The notes: generated by a model not told the origin, from the sequence alone. Shown: positions 1 through 11,357, numbered from the stretch's first letter. The stretch is DNA of 64,000 bases from Areca catechu (GCA_021397845.1 CM038040.1:61086088-61150087), one strand, 5' to 3'. Numbers and translations are program-made.

Positions 1-812
1 TGGATGCCACTTAAGGGCATAGGCTGCTCTCCTTTATGGATGCATTCTCCGGGAACAATCAAATCTGGATGCACCTAGAGGACGAGGAGCACACTGCCTT
101 CATCACTGATCCGGGAACATACTGCTACAGGATGATGCCCTTTGGTTTGAAAAATGCTGGGGCCATGTACCAACGCCTGGTCAACAAGGTCTTCAAAGAC
201 CAGATCAGCAGGAATGTGCAAGTGTACGTGGATGACATGCTCGTCATGAGCAAACCAAGCTCAGACCACGTTGCCGATCTCGCTGAAGCCTTTCACAGTC
301 TCTGGAAGCACCAGATGAAGCTCAACCCAGCGAAGTGCGCCTTCGGGGTGGCGGCCAGGAAATTCCTCGGCTTCATGGTCACCCAGAGAGGCATCGAAGC
401 GAATCCGGAGAAGGTCCAAGCAATCCTTGACATGGAGCACCCAACATCCAAGAAGCAGGTTCAGTGCCTGACAGGGAAGGTCGCGGCCCTAAGCCAGTTC
501 ATCTCGAGGTCGGCTGACTACTGCTTCCCTTTCTTCAAAGCATTGCGTAATATGCATGACTTCACCTGGACTGAAGAGTGCAAGATGGTCTTTGAAGAGC
601 TGAAGGAGTTCCTGACCTTCCCATTTTTGCTGTCCAAACCAGAAGAAGGAGAAGAGCTCCTGCTCTACCTGGCGGTCACCCTAGGGGCTGTCAGCTCGGT
701 CCTTATCCATACGGACCAAGACGGGTCACAGAAGCTGGTGTACTACACCAGCAAGATACTCCATGATGCGGAGATCAGGTATACTCGCTCTGAAAAACTT
801 ATTTTTGCATAA
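1..812 (+). pseudogene. Reverse transcriptase and first RNase H remnant (element A)
   Basis: This is the C-terminal half of a gypsy reverse transcriptase followed by the start of the Ty3-type RNase H. The RT active-site box YVDDML lies at about 224-241, preceded by MPFGLKNAG, a typical gypsy RT motif. RNase H begins near 650 with LLLYLAVT and runs to YTRSEKLIFA. A TAA near position 12 breaks the frame at the left. At about 805-812 a one-base deletion relative to element B produces two stops, and the protein continues in the next frame from 815. Confidence 0.9.
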
Positions 813-814
813 TA

Positions 815-2075
815 ATGTCTGCTAAGCTCCTCAAGCCCTATTTCCAAGCGCATCCCATCATGGTTGTGACTAATCAGCCGCTGAGGACCATGTTAAGCCA
901 CCCCGAGACTTCCGGAAGGCTGGCCAAATGGTCCCTAATGCTGAGTGAGTACGACATCGCATATCGGCCGAGGTCATCGCAAAGGGCCCAAGTCCTAGCT
1001 GACTTCGTGGTCGAATGTACAAGGCTTCTCGAGGAACTAGAGCAGATGGTCCCGGAGAGCCAAGCTGAGCTCGGTCCACCTGGGGACCCTTGGGTCCTTC
1101 ACGTGGATGGAGCCTCCAATTCTTGCAGGAGCGGAGCAGGCCTCATCCTCGCCAATTCTGATGGAGTGGTGACGAAGTGTGTGCTTCGCTTCAAGTTCCC
1201 TGCTACAAACAACCAGGCGGAGTACGAGGCGCTCCTTGCGGGCCTGAAGGTGTCCCGCGAGTTAGGCGTACAGAACCTCAAGGTCTTCATCGACTCCCAA
1301 CTGGTTGCCGGACAAGTCTCCGGAGAGTACGAGGCCCGAGATACCCAGATGATGAAGTACCTGGAGAAGGTCCGTTCGAGCATAGCAGGCTTCCGTTACT
1401 TCCGCATTTCCCACATCCCCCATGGAGAAAACGCTCGTGCGGATGCACTGTCGAGGCTTGCAACCCTACCGGACTCATCCCTGGGGCGTGCCTACATCGA
1501 ATATCTCGAGAATTCAAGCCACGAAAGCCCCGAGGAGGTGCAACAAGTAGCCCCCGAGCCGAGCTGGATGGACAAGTATGTCAAGTACATCCAGGATGGC
1601 CTGCTGTCGGAGGACCACAAAGAAGCTGGCCTCATCAGAAGGAAAGCCGCCCGCTTCATCTTGATGGACGGCCAGCTCTACCGCCGATCTAATTCCTACC
1701 CCCTCCTGAAGTGCCTCAGGCCCACGGAGGCAGCCTTCGTGCTCCAGGAGATGCACGAGGGCCTCTGCGGGAACCATGTAGGAGGGAGGACTTTGGCATA
1801 CAAGGCCCTTCGCCAGGGATATTTCTGGGAAACGATGAGGGAGGACGCCGCCGACTTCGTCAAGAAGTGTGACAAGTGCCAGCGCCACTCCCACATTCAG
1901 CGCCTACCGGCTGCATCGATCTCCCAATTGTCATCTCCCTGGCCTTTCACACAATGGGGGATGGACATCTTGGGACCGTTCCCCACTGCACCAGGACAGC
2001 GGAAGTTCCTGCTAGTGGCGATCGACTACTTCACCAAATGGGTTGAGGCAGAGCCGCTAGCTTGGATCACAGAAG
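815..2075 (+). pseudogene. RNase H tail, second (aRNH-type) RNase H and integrase N-terminus (element A)
   Basis: The frame continues pol after the break at 812. It first completes the Ty3 RNase H and connection region (VVTNQPLRTML, LAKWSLMLSEYDI). A second RNase H follows from about 1095: HVDGASN supplies the first Asp, NNQAEYEALLAGL the Glu helix, FIDSQLVAGQ the next Asp, and ADALSRLA the last Asp. Two RNase H domains in tandem are characteristic of Tat elements. From about 1740 the integrase zinc domain (HEGLCGNHVGG, CDKCQ) and the start of the catalytic core (WGMDILGPF, DYFTKW) are visible. A one-base deletion near 2076 shifts the frame. Confidence 0.88.
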
Positions 2076-2796
2076 CAATGTTTGCCAATTCTTTTGGAAG
2101 TCCATCATCTGCCGCTTCGGACTCCCCAAATATGTCATCACCAACAATGGGCAACAGTTCGACAACCGGGAGTTCGAGGGGTTCTGTGCCGAGCAGGGGA
2201 TCCAGCATCGCTTCACCTTGGTTGCTCATCCCCAGACCAACGGCGAAGCCAAGGTGACAAACCGGACCATCCTTCAAGGACTCCGCACCAGGTTGGACCA
2301 GGCGAATGGCAGATGGGCAGAAGAACTTCTAAGTATCATGTGGGCCTACCACACAATGTCCAGAATGGCAACGAGCGAAACACCCTTCAACCTTGTCTTC
2401 GGATCTAAAGCGGTGATCCCAGTCAAGCTCGGCGTGCCCACACTCCGGGTACAGCGGTACGACGAGGTCCAGAACTCGGCACATCTCTTGCTCAACCTTG
2501 ACCTCCTCGAAGAGACGAGGGACAAGGCCCGACTCCGGATGGCAGCATATCGGCAACGAGTCGCCTGATACTATAATGCGCGGGTGAGGCAGAAGACCTT
2601 CCGACCTGGCGATCTGGTGCTGCATCGAGCAGAAGCGTCCCAGCCCCAGGAGTACGGCAAACTCTCGCCGAACTGGGAGGGCTCTTATAAAGTGGCCGAG
2701 GCCCTCTCGCATGGGGCCTACTACCTCAAGGACTTGGATGGCGCCAGGTTTCCCCGAACCTGGAATGCTTGTAATCTGAGGAGATATTACCAGTAA
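2062..2796 (+). pseudogene. Integrase core and C-terminus remnant (element A)
   Basis: The integrase core resumes here after a frameshift. The second catalytic Asp, normally in a DNG motif, reads NNG (near 2146-2154, VITNNGQQF), whereas element B keeps DNG. The Glu region (HPQTNGEAKVTNR) is present. At 2566-2568 a CGA-to-TGA change stops the frame, which would otherwise run through YYNARV to the end at LRRYYQ and a TAA at about 2794. The C-terminal GDLVL segment is the usual gypsy integrase tail. No chromodomain is seen, as expected for Tat. Confidence 0.88.
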
Positions 2797-2867
2797 TGTA
2801 AGTATCCCCTCCATGAGAAATAAAGATTCCTTTCTGCACGACAGTTTGTTTGCCTTGCAGGAGATTC

Positions 2868-4425
2868 AAGCCGCGAGCCCAGCTCCTCGACGACAAAGCC
2901 CAGAGAAGAGTCCTCTGGCACAAAGACCTGGGAAGCCCCCAGGCACTAAAGCCACGAGCCCAGCTCCTCGGCACCAAAGCCCGGAGAAAAGTCCTATGGC
3001 ACAAAGACTTGGAAAGCCCCCAGGCACTCAAGCCGCGAGCCCAGCTCCTCGACGACAAAGCCCAGAGAAAAGTCCTCCGGCACAAAGACCTGAGAAGCCC
3101 CCAGGCACACAGGGCACGAGCACAGCTCCTCGACGACAAAGCCCGAAGAAGAGTCCTTTGGCACAAAGATCTGGGAAGCCCCCGGGCGCTCAGGCCTGGA
3201 GCCCAGCTCCTTGGCTGCCAAACTAACACGCCTTCGAGCCCAGATCCAAGGCGCCATCTCAAGTCATCGACGTCCCCGAGCCCAGCTCCAGGACGCCAGC
3301 CCAAGATCGAAGCTCAGACCTCCGACCAAGGGAACCTTCGAGCCAAGCAGCTCTCAAGTCATCAACGTCCCTGAGCCCAGCTTCAAGATGCCAGCCCAAG
3401 ACCGGAGCTCGGACCTCCGGCCAAGGGAACCTTTGAGCCAAGTAGCTCTCAAGTCATCGACATCCCCGAGCCCAGCTTCAAGATGCCAGCCCAAGATCGG
3501 AGCTCAGACCTTTGGCCAAGGAAACCTTCGAGCCAAGCAGCTCTCAAGTCATCGACATCCCCGAGCCCAGCTCTAGGATGCCAGCCCAAGATCGGAGCTC
3601 AGACCTCCGGCCAAAGGAACCTTCTTAGCTAACATCACCTTCGAGCCTAGCTCCAAGACGTCATCTCCCGAGCCACATCCTCGGGCAATCAAGTACTGAA
3701 GCCTAGCTCTCCAATAAGCCAGCCACGAGCCTAGCTCCTCGGCAACAAAGCCCAGAGAAGAGTCCTCTGGCACAAAGACCTGGGAAGCCCCCAGGCACTC
3801 AAGCCACGAGCCTAGCTCCTCGGCGACAAAGCCCAGAGAAGAGTCTTCTGGCACAAAGACCTGGGAAGCCCCCAAGCACTCAAGCCGCGAGCCCAGCTCA
3901 TCGGCGACAAAGCCTAGAGAAAAGTCCTCCGGCACAAAGACCTGGGAAGCCCCCAAGCACTCAAGCCGCGAGCCCAACTCCTCGGCGACAAAGCCCAGAG
4001 AAGAGTCCTTTAGCACAAAGACCTGGGAAGCCCCCAGGCACTCAAGCCTCGAGCCTAGCTCCTCGGCGACAAAGCCCGGAGAAGAGTCCTCCGGCACAAA
4101 GACCTGGGAAGCCCCCAGGCACTCAGGCCTCGAGCCCAGCTCCTCGGCCACCAAACTAACATGCCTTCGAGCCCAGCTCCAAGGCGCTATCTCAAGTCAT
4201 TGACATCCCCAAGCCCAGCTTCAGGATGCTAGCCCAGGATCGGAGCTCAGACCTCCGGTCAAGGGAACCTTCGAGCCAAGCAGCTCTCAAGTCATCGACG
4301 TCTGCAAGCCCAGCTCCAGGATGCCAACCCGAGACCGGAACTCAGACCTCCGGCCAAGGAAACCTTCGAGCCACACAGCTCTACGGCCAGTATATCCCAA
4401 AGCCCGGCTCTGAGGCGATGTTTCT
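2868..4425 (+). repeat. Tandem-repeat spacer between pol and antisense ORF (element A)
   Basis: Two repeat types alternate here. An 81-bp unit (core GCACAAAGACCTGGGAAGCC) recurs at exactly 81-bp steps at 2919, 3000, 3081 and 3162, then again at 3771, 3852, 3933, 4014 and 4095. Between and after these blocks is a ~95-bp unit carrying AAGTCATCGAC at 3261, 3356, 3451 and 3546. Both are built around the word GAGCCCAGCTC. Because 81 is a multiple of three and the unit lacks stops, long repetitive reading frames appear on both strands. I treat these as a by-product of the repeat, not as genes. Confidence 0.9.
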
Positions 4426-4765
4426 TGGGCCCAACTTCTGAAGATCAAGCCCCGAGCCTAGCTCCGAGGCATTCGAGATGTGAACCGCCCTTAGGCGCCC
4501 AGGTTCGAAGCTTCTCCCTCCGACCTCATCGCACCAAAAGAGAAAAGAAGAGAGGGGAAAGAAGGAGAAGAGACATTCGCATCACAGAAAAAAGGGAAAG
4601 ACTGCACTTGCAAAGTCAATCTCCATTACTTAGAAGAAAATATTTACATTATTTTCCGGGCCCTGACAGGCCAGGTAACCTGGTTCAAAAAAAAAATAAA
4701 AAAGAAAAAACAAATAACAAAAAATATAAAAAGAAAATAAAAAGGGATACAAGGGAAGTTCTATC
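4426..4765. other. A-rich segment between tandem array and antisense ORF (element A)
   Basis: No gene is seen. The stretch has an A-rich run at about 4687-4745 and the phrase CCGGGCCCTGACAGGCCAGG near 4657, which recurs in similar form in element B near 22590. It probably holds the 3' untranslated end of the antisense ORF. Confidence 0.5.
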
Positions 4766-7283
4766 CTATGAGGCCGGCTCCTTCCCTGGGCGGTGCACGG
4801 CCGGGACTTCCCCTTCTTCTGCCTCCAGAGCGGGGTCGCGTGCCTGAGCGGGCTCTACTGGGGGGGCAGGCTCAGCTGCGGCCATCGAGGAGGTCGGCTC
4901 GACGGCCCTCTCCTGCAGTGCTGCCTCGGCCGCTGCCATAACCGAGGTTGGCTCGGCAGCCTCCGGGGCCACTGGCGGAGGTGCCCCGATCGGAGCGGCC
5001 CCTTGCCCTCCTGCAACCACCTGTGGAGCAGAAGCCCTCTTACCTGGAGTCCGGAGTGCGGCCAATCGCTCCTCATATAGGATTCCCCATAGCTGTTGGT
5101 GGCAGTACGCGAACCCCTTGGCGAAGGAGTTCGTTGCCGCCTCCTTAAAATCTTTGATGTACTCCAGGGTCTCCTTGAAGGCGGCCACTGCGTCAACAGC
5201 CGTCTTCCTCGTAGCCTCCTCCTGCTGCCTCGACTCCTCCAACTGCTTCTGGACGCACTCCTACTATCGGATTGCGATTGTCGTCATCTTCTCGACGGTC
5301 ACAATAGCGCGGCTGGCGACGGCGACCCTCTCCTCTGTGGCCGCTACCCTCTTCTCAGCAGAGGCAACCCTGTCCTTCGCTGCCTCTACCTCAGTACGGA
5401 GCTCCTTCAGCCGAGTCCTCTTCGACTCGAGCTCTCCCTCGAGCTCCTTCCTCATCCGGATGGCATCGGCGAGCTCAGCCTGGAGGCCCTTAGCCTTTGA
5501 ATCGGCCTCCCGGATCTCGGTGTCCTTCTGGCCCACCTTAGCCTTCAAGGATGCGAGCTCCGCCTGCTGCTCCTTATCCCTCCTCGCCCAATTGCGGCAG
5601 TAGTCTCTGATGAGGATCAACTCCCTGCCATGCTGCACCCAAAGAAGACATATTAGTTGCAGTACTGAGAGAAGACAGGAGGTATGAAGACAAAAGAAGA
5701 GAACTTACGGCATAAAGATTAGCAAACATCGAGCTGACGATGTCGCTCAGAAGCCTCCCGCTCCCCTCCCACCGATCACAGGACTGGATCGAGAAGTCCA
5801 TCATCTGCTCGGTGAGCTTTGGGTCCTTCACCAGGGAGACGTTAGGGCCCAACCGAAAAGGGACTCGGTGATAGTCCCTGTCCTGCCTCTTTGTCGGCTT
5901 GGATCCCTCGGCGATGGGAGGCCTGCTCAGCACCGGTTGCGAGCTCGGCGCCACCTCGATCTGCGCTGGAGGCGCCGACCTCGTTTCTCTCGATCTTCCC
6001 TCCTCCTCGACGTCGACGATCTCCGGAGGAGAGGCCTCTATCCTGGCGATGGCAGCAGCGGATCTGGCACAGACGACCACCTCGGGCTTGGGCGCCGGAA
6101 CCAACTCTTGCTGCCCTGAAGGCTCGCGGGCGGGCTCGGTAGCCCTCTTCCACCTTCGCTCTGTAATTGGTGCATCCGGCCCGGCCTGCACCGGCCTCGC
6201 ACCATCTTCAGCCTGGGCCCTCTTCGGAGCAGGCTCGCTAGCCTCGGCCACTTGCTCTCGTTCCTCGAAAAACGAGAGCAGTTCATCCATTAAAAATTTC
6301 ATCTCTACACCATAAAAGACAAGGTCAGCCCCATAAAAAAAAAAAGAAAAGAAAAGAAAAAAAGAAGAAAAGTAAATAAGAAGCGAAAGTGGGGTGGCCA
6401 AGTCGAACTCACCCGACTCCCGTGCCGAGTTGACCCCGGCCTTGCGGAGATTCTGCTCTGACAGCAAGACCTCCAGAGATGGGATCTCGGTCGATCTGAA
6501 CAGCTTGTACAAGTCAAGGTCGGCTGCTTCGATGGAGGAGTTCCTATTTGGAGACCGATTTGGGTCGCTCCAAACCCAGTCGATCCCCTCAACCGAGGTG
6601 AAGAAGTACTTACTCTTCCATCCTTTGATGGAAGAGGGGAGCTCGAAACGGATACCCCGAGGGCGAGAAGAAAGGGACCACCACTCCTCCTCGATGGGGT
6701 GGCATTTCAGGGTGAAGAAGGTCCTGAACAAGGAAAAACGGGTGACAATCCCATGGAAGTGGCACAGAATGATGAAACAAAATATCATTCTGATGGCGTT
6801 GGGGACTAACTGGGCAGGAACAAGTCGATAGTTGGCCAAGAAAGAAAGGAAGAAGGGATGGACAGGAAACCGAAGGCCCCCGGTGAAGGTCTCCTCGTAG
6901 AAGGCAATCCACTAAGGGCCACTGGACGTGACCCGCTCCCCGGGACGAGGAACGGAGAGCCGGACAGACTCAGGGATGTCGTATGCACCCCGGATGGCCA
7001 CCAGATCCTCGACGAAGATCACTGAAGCAATCCCTTCGGGACCTGTAGATCGAGAAGGCTCGGACTCAGGAAGGGATACAGGAGCAGGAGCAGGAGGGAG
7101 AGCCAAGCAGGGAGGAGGAGAAGACCTGGGTTCCCTAATGGCTAAAGGGCCCTGAGAAGGTCTTCTACTAAACTCGTACCGTGCCGCCTCCATTTCCTCT
7201 TTAGAGGAAGAAGAAGTCCTCGGCTGGGAAGGTCCAGCCTCGGCTTGGCACGAGGGACAGAAGTCCGGACCAAAACGATCCAT
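4766..7283 (-). pseudogene. Antisense additional ORF (aORF) of element A, three exons, disrupted
   Basis: This gene lies on the strand opposite to gag-pol. Proposed exons are 7283-6413, 6304-5709 and 5632-4766. Intron 1 starts GTGAGT and ends TAG, and intron 2 starts GTAAGT and ends CAG. Both positions recur in elements B and C. The first exon carries a conserved block (YRLVPAQLVPNAIR, FILCHFHG, RHPIEEEWW-like) matching Pfam PF04195, named putative gypsy-type transposon, whose function is unknown. The middle exon is acidic and Pro/Ala-rich. The last exon is a long Lys/Glu/Ala coiled coil followed by YIKDFKEAATNSFAKGF. Two adjacent stops near 5255-5260 and a frame change near 6845-6915 break it. 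The role is unknown; a gag-like or regulatory protein is possible. Confidence 0.75.
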
Positions 7284-7769
7284 GGACAGAAGAAGAAGAA
7301 GATGACGAAGGAGGACCTACGACGACCCCTAGTCGGTGAGAAAAGAGGAAAAAGAAGAAGCTAACCTACTAAGATCCTAAGCGGACGATGAAGACTGGAG
7401 TAGAGAAAGGAGAAGTCTGCAGCACTACGTCGGGCATGAAGGATTCGAAAGAGGTAAGTTTCGAAAAGACTTACCCCTTCATTCGAGACAACCTACGCCC
7501 GACCGTATCGTTACAGCTTCCCCAAAAGACTCGCCATGTGTCGCTGATCAACGGGGCCAGCACCCCCAATCCGACCGCGGTCGCTTTGACTTCCGAGCCC
7601 GCCATAATCGCCCCCTGGACGTGGCCGCGTGGCACCCCCGCACAGGCTCAAGGGCCCGCCGGGCGAGACGCCGCCGATATCGGTCATTATTGCACCAAAT
7701 TGTTCCACCTTTCCACGTAAGCACCGTAATTACTCCCTTCACCCCGAGCATCGCACGACAACGGGCCTC
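7284..7769. other. Spacer upstream of aORF and before the polypurine tract (element A)
   Basis: No coding region is supported. Corresponding spacers exist in element B (25183-25659) and element C (36965-37465). As it lies immediately upstream of the antisense ORF start at 7283, it is where that ORF's own promoter would be, but I recognise no definite TATA box. Confidence 0.4.
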
Positions 7770-7785
7770 GGGAGTGGAGGGCAAA
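7770..7785 (+). other. Polypurine tract of element A
   Basis: The purine-rich stretch GGGAGTGGAGGGCAAA directly abuts the TGATGTGG start of the 3' LTR. It is the usual primer site for plus-strand DNA synthesis. The same arrangement occurs at 25660-25675 in element B. Confidence 0.85.
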
Positions 7786-9062
7786 TGATGTGGCCGGATT
7801 ACTGACATGGCCAAGGATCCTGACATGGAGCCCTCATTAGACACTGCGCTGGATTCCCTTCATGGGCCCCTTCGTCGAGCAGAGCTCCCCGATGTCAATG
7901 GGGCCGCCCGTCGAAGCCGGGCTCTATCATCCGCCAGGTCGGTACCTGCCAGGTCGGGACACCTAGGTCGTAGCCGAGCTCAAACCCCACCAGAGGCAGA
8001 CCTTTCGAACCCGAGGTCGGGCCCCGTGGCCTGGAGTTGAGCTCAAGCCTCCACCACGCGGAGCCCCTTCGAGGCCGGGTCCCCTGAGCTGGGCGCACCT
8101 CTGTCAGCACGAGCTCGGTCAACGCTGGGCCCCACCGTCCAGTACCGAGCTCAGCCCTCCTCTGCATAGCCGAGCCGTCGCGAGGCAGGTCCACTACAAG
8201 CGGCCCCATCTTCCCAGCTCGGCCCCCAGCATGAATCGAAGCACCAACCGCCAAGGAAGCAGCACCTCCCCTCCAAAGACGGTGGCGTGCCCCTCGAGGA
8301 CCGTACGACAGCACCCGCCACGTCGCCATTAATGCCCACGGCCGCCATTCACACCAGAAAGAAAGGAAGCTCACACCAAGGCACCATGCCCTCCACCGAC
8401 ATGCCGTACGATCGGAGAAAAGACCTTATCAATGAGCACGATTCCCGAGAGCGGCGACACAACAGTCGAGGTCCTGCCAGGCTTCCAGGAAGGGCAAGTA
8501 AAAGGAATGTCAGAGGTATGTAGAAGCTTCCCCAGCTACCCAATAAAGAAGGCGTCCCATCTACGGCACGATACCTCGTCGCACTCTCCTGACAGCCATG
8601 AAGGACCCCGAGGCAAGCCCAAGTAAGAGACTCAGCCAATGTAAGCAAAAAGGAGGTAACAGCACTCACATTAGAACAGAACAACACTCTCTCAACAAGG
8701 GAGAGCCACCCAATTTTCTAACAACATAACCATCACAAAGAGAAAGAGGAGAAGGGGGAGAGGCCAGACAGGAGGGCATGACCACCTCGGCCACCACATC
8801 CCCCAGCTCGCACTCACATTGTCATATACTCCACTCACTCCTCCTAGCATGGAGCTCATCCAGAGGGGCTCGACCAGGAGGATCTGTTCCCCTGGATCGT
8901 CACTGACTTGACCGTCGGAGTGCCCCCGCCGGAATCCCCGGCCCGGATCATTGACGTTGGCTTTCTTACAGGTCACGGGGCACCGAATGCATCTCCCATG
9001 GACGGACACGGAACATCCGATGCCATGAGCAGCTACGGGCCACGATGATCCGGACGGCAACA
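7786..9062 (+). repeat. 3' LTR of element A
   Basis: The LTR starts TGATGTGGCCGG after the polypurine tract and ends ACGGCAACA. Length is about 1277 bp. It matches element B's LTRs along its length, including the block CTAGCATGGAGCTCATC and the downstream TTGACCGTCGGAGTGCC. The other LTR lies beyond the left edge, so target duplications cannot be tested. Confidence 0.88.
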
Positions 9063-9735
9063 ATTTCCATCTAAAATGGTAATATGTGTCATGCTAGTTT
9101 TCCGTATGTTCTAAAAAAACTTAGAAGTTGCTAGATTTTATCCAGCATCTCAATGCGGAACTGATGGAAAAATGAAAAATTATAATTAATAATAAACCAA
9201 ACCGGAAAAAATGAAAAGCTTAAAACTCACCTTCTTGCCTTCCGATCTTCCTTTCTAGGAAGCAGCTTTCCTTTAAAACAGCAAAAAAAAAAAATACTAA
9301 TAAAAAATAAAAAAAAGTACAAAATCTATGAAAAATATACTATTTTCTTGCCTTTTTTTCTCAACTCTCCAACCACTTCGAATTCTCTGAACTTTCTAAC
9401 CCATATATAGATAGAAATGATCGGACCCCTCAACATTAATTATCAGTTTCAAAAGCTTTTCCTAATTCTCCCACATTTTATATTTGTATGATGAAACGAC
9501 CGTTCGGATAATATGTTGTGTAGTGTATGCTAACATCCAGAGAAACTCATTTTCTTTTTTATTTTTCTCCCTTTGTTGACCATAGAAAGGGAGCCTAGAC
9601 TTCTCTGGCCATGTGTCCCACCTAAAATAGTGACACATGTTGTGCTGGGAGAGCTCTAGACTTTCCTATTATACGGTGATGTTCTAAAAAAATTAGAAGC
9701 CGTTGAATACTATCTAGCAACTTTTTACGAAACTA
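9063..9735. repeat. Dispersed repeat copies into which element A inserted
   Basis: About 100 bp of one repeat copy (9063-9165, containing ATATGTGTCATGCTAG and ATGTTCTAAAAAAACTTAGAAG) is followed by a full copy (about 9166-9735). A further copy lies at about 10225-11350. Shared landmarks are AATTAATAATAAAC, GATAGAAATGAT, GACCATAGAAAGGGA and a closing ATGTTCTAAAAAAATTAGAAG. No gene is present. The class of this repeat is unknown to me. Confidence 0.7.
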
Positions 9736-9754
9736 ATAAGAAAATCTAAATTAG

Positions 9755-9860
9755 CCATTCGCGTGTGGCACAGTTAGATAGGAAACTTATCTCAGTTAGC
9801 TAGTAGAAGTTCGAATCCTAATTTAAATATATTTTGATTGGAAAGTTATATAATAAATTT
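9755..9860 (+). repeat. tRNA-like SINE head
   Basis: A pol III promoter pair is visible: an A box TGGCACAGTTAGATAGG at 9766-9782 and a B box GTTCGAATCC at 9809-9818. Downstream there is no tRNA 3' half, so I read it as a SINE or tRNA-derived repeat, not a working tRNA gene. A short tandem array follows at about 9898. Confidence 0.5.
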
Positions 9861-9897
9861 CGTTCATTCGGCTGGTACCAGCGAAAAAATTAATATG

Positions 9898-10165
9898 TAC
9901 CATGTATCGAATATTTCCTAGCTAGGATTAGGAGACACTCTGGGAGTGGCCACATGCACCGTAATATGCACCGTGTATCGAATATTTTCTAGCTGGGAAT
10001 ATTTCTTAGCTAGGATTGGGAGACACTCTGGGAGTGGCCACATGCACCGTGTATCGAATATTTCCTAGCTGGGATTGGGAGACCGTCTAGGAATGACCTG
10101 CACCGTGTATCGAATATTTTCTAGCTAGAATTGGAGAATCATCCGGGAGTGGTCATGATCAGGAT
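9898..10165. repeat. Irregular tandem repeat, about 56-76 bp units
   Basis: The word GTATCGAATATTT recurs near 9904, 9975, 10051 and 10107, each time followed by CTAGCT-type sequence and GGGAG. Units differ in length (70, 76 and 56 bp steps), so this is an old, uneven minisatellite. It directly follows the SINE-like head and precedes a TA microsatellite. Confidence 0.7.
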
Positions 10166-10187
10166 CTAACTCCTTCCCTTTTTATTC

Positions 10188-10188
<1 letters not shown>

Positions 10189-10224
<36 letters not shown>
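10189..10224. repeat. (TA)n microsatellite
   Basis: An uninterrupted run of alternating T and A of about 36 bp, at the boundary between the minisatellite and the next dispersed repeat copy. Confidence 0.9.
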
Positions 10225-10227
<3 letters not shown>

Positions 10228-11350
10228 ATTAATAATAAACTAAATCGAGAAAAAAGAAAAGCTACAAAACTTACCTTCCTGGTTTGTGGTCTTCCTTTCA
10301 AGCAAGTTGCTTTCCTTTTAACAAACTAATAAAATAACAAAAAAATATACATAAAAAAACTTTAAAATAGTATAAAATCTAAGAAAAATACATTGTTTTC
10401 TTACCTTTTCCCCTCAGCTCTCTGAGATGAATCCTCTAAAGTCTCCAACTCATGAATAGATAGAAATGATATGACCCTTTTTAGCATTCACAGTTTCCAA
10501 ACCCTTTTCTCATTCCCCTATATTCTGTATGACCAACTCACTATCGTACGATGAAGTGACCATTCAAGCTATATTTTGCATGCGTGCGTTAGCATACGGA
10601 ATTTTTTTTTTTTTTCTTTCGTTTATTGATAGGAGTACAAATATATCAGATCGGATCGAATCATGACTAATTCTGATCCGATCTGATTTTTTATTGGATT
10701 CAAATATTAGATTTAGATCCAATTCATAAAAAAATTTGGATCGGATCGGATCAGGTCCATTATTAAAATTTTTAATCCAATAGATCATTCAGGTTGGATC
10801 GGATACATAAATAACTCGATTCTAATCTAAAAAATTTGAATCTAGATATGATCCGAATAAAATATAGATAACTATATTTTAATTATTATATAGCCAACTA
10901 TTATTTACCATAAAATATATAATAAATAATATTTTTTAAAAAATAAATTAAGATATAAAAATTATTATAACTTTATCTTTATGTAAAAAATAAGTTTCAT
11001 ATAAATTTTAAATTATAATTTAAAAGCTCAAATATATATGATCATAATAGTATTAGTATCTTTAAGTCAGGTAGGGTCGGATCGGGTCCAAATTCAGTAA
11101 ATCCAAACCTAACCCAAAAAATGGAACAGATCTAATTTTAGGACCCGACTCAGATCCATGGATCCATAAAAATAGGTTGGATCAGGTCTAAATGGGTCAG
11201 GTAGGGTCGGATCACGATTCAACCCGACCTATGTACAGCTTATCTATTGACCATAGAAAGGGAACTATAACTTCCCAGCTGGTGACACATGTCCCATCTA
11301 ATTGGCGATATGTGTCATGCTAGAGAGACCTGGACTTTCCTTTTCATGTA
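10225..11350. repeat. Second copy of the 9166-9735 repeat, interrupted by a MITE
   Basis: The copy runs 10225-10629 and resumes at 11243 with ATTGACCATAGAAAGGGA, the same point that follows in the copy at about 9575. It ends in TATGTGTCATGCTAGAGAGACC near 11330. The 613-bp MITE at 10630-11242 sits between the two halves. No gene is present. Confidence 0.75.
10630..11242. mobile_element. hAT-like MITE, copy 1
   Basis: A non-coding 613-bp element rich in GGATCGGATC words. It begins TAGGAGTACA and ends TGTACAGCTTA, an imperfect inverted repeat. It is flanked by an 8-bp near-duplication, TTTATTGA at 10622-10629 and TCTATTGA at 11243-11250, which suits hAT-type insertion. The undisturbed repeat copy at about 9575 lacks it, which confirms insertion. 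A related copy split by element B lies at 13865-14272 and 26896-27114. Confidence 0.7.
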
Positions 11351-11357
11351 TTGTATA

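Larger units (their letters stand above)
1..9062 (+). mobile_element. Ty3/gypsy Tat-type LTR retrotransposon, element A (5' part outside window)
   Basis: The window opens inside the reverse transcriptase of a gypsy element. In order it holds the rest of RT, RNase H, a second RNase H, integrase, a tandem-repeat spacer, an antisense ORF on the minus strand, a polypurine tract and one LTR ending at 9062. The order RT-RNH-integrase is Ty3/gypsy. The extra RNase H and the antisense ORF between pol and the 3' LTR are known features of the plant Tat lineage. The coding frame is broken in several places, so the copy is dead. It aligns by eye along its length with element B at 14273-26890. Confidence 0.93.

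Noticed and set aside
3573..4154. A 193-codon frame on the minus strand with perfect 27-residue repeats
   Set aside because: It follows entirely from an 81-bp tandem repeat without stops; the plus strand is equally open and there is no start context or conserved domain.
2868..4425. Could the regular arrays be CRISPR?
   Set aside because: Units are contiguous tandem repeats with no unique spacers, and the DNA is plant nuclear.
5868..6315. Several overlapping plus-strand frames opposite the aORF of element A
   Set aside because: Shadows of the conserved minus-strand coding region; the protein conservation between elements is on minus.
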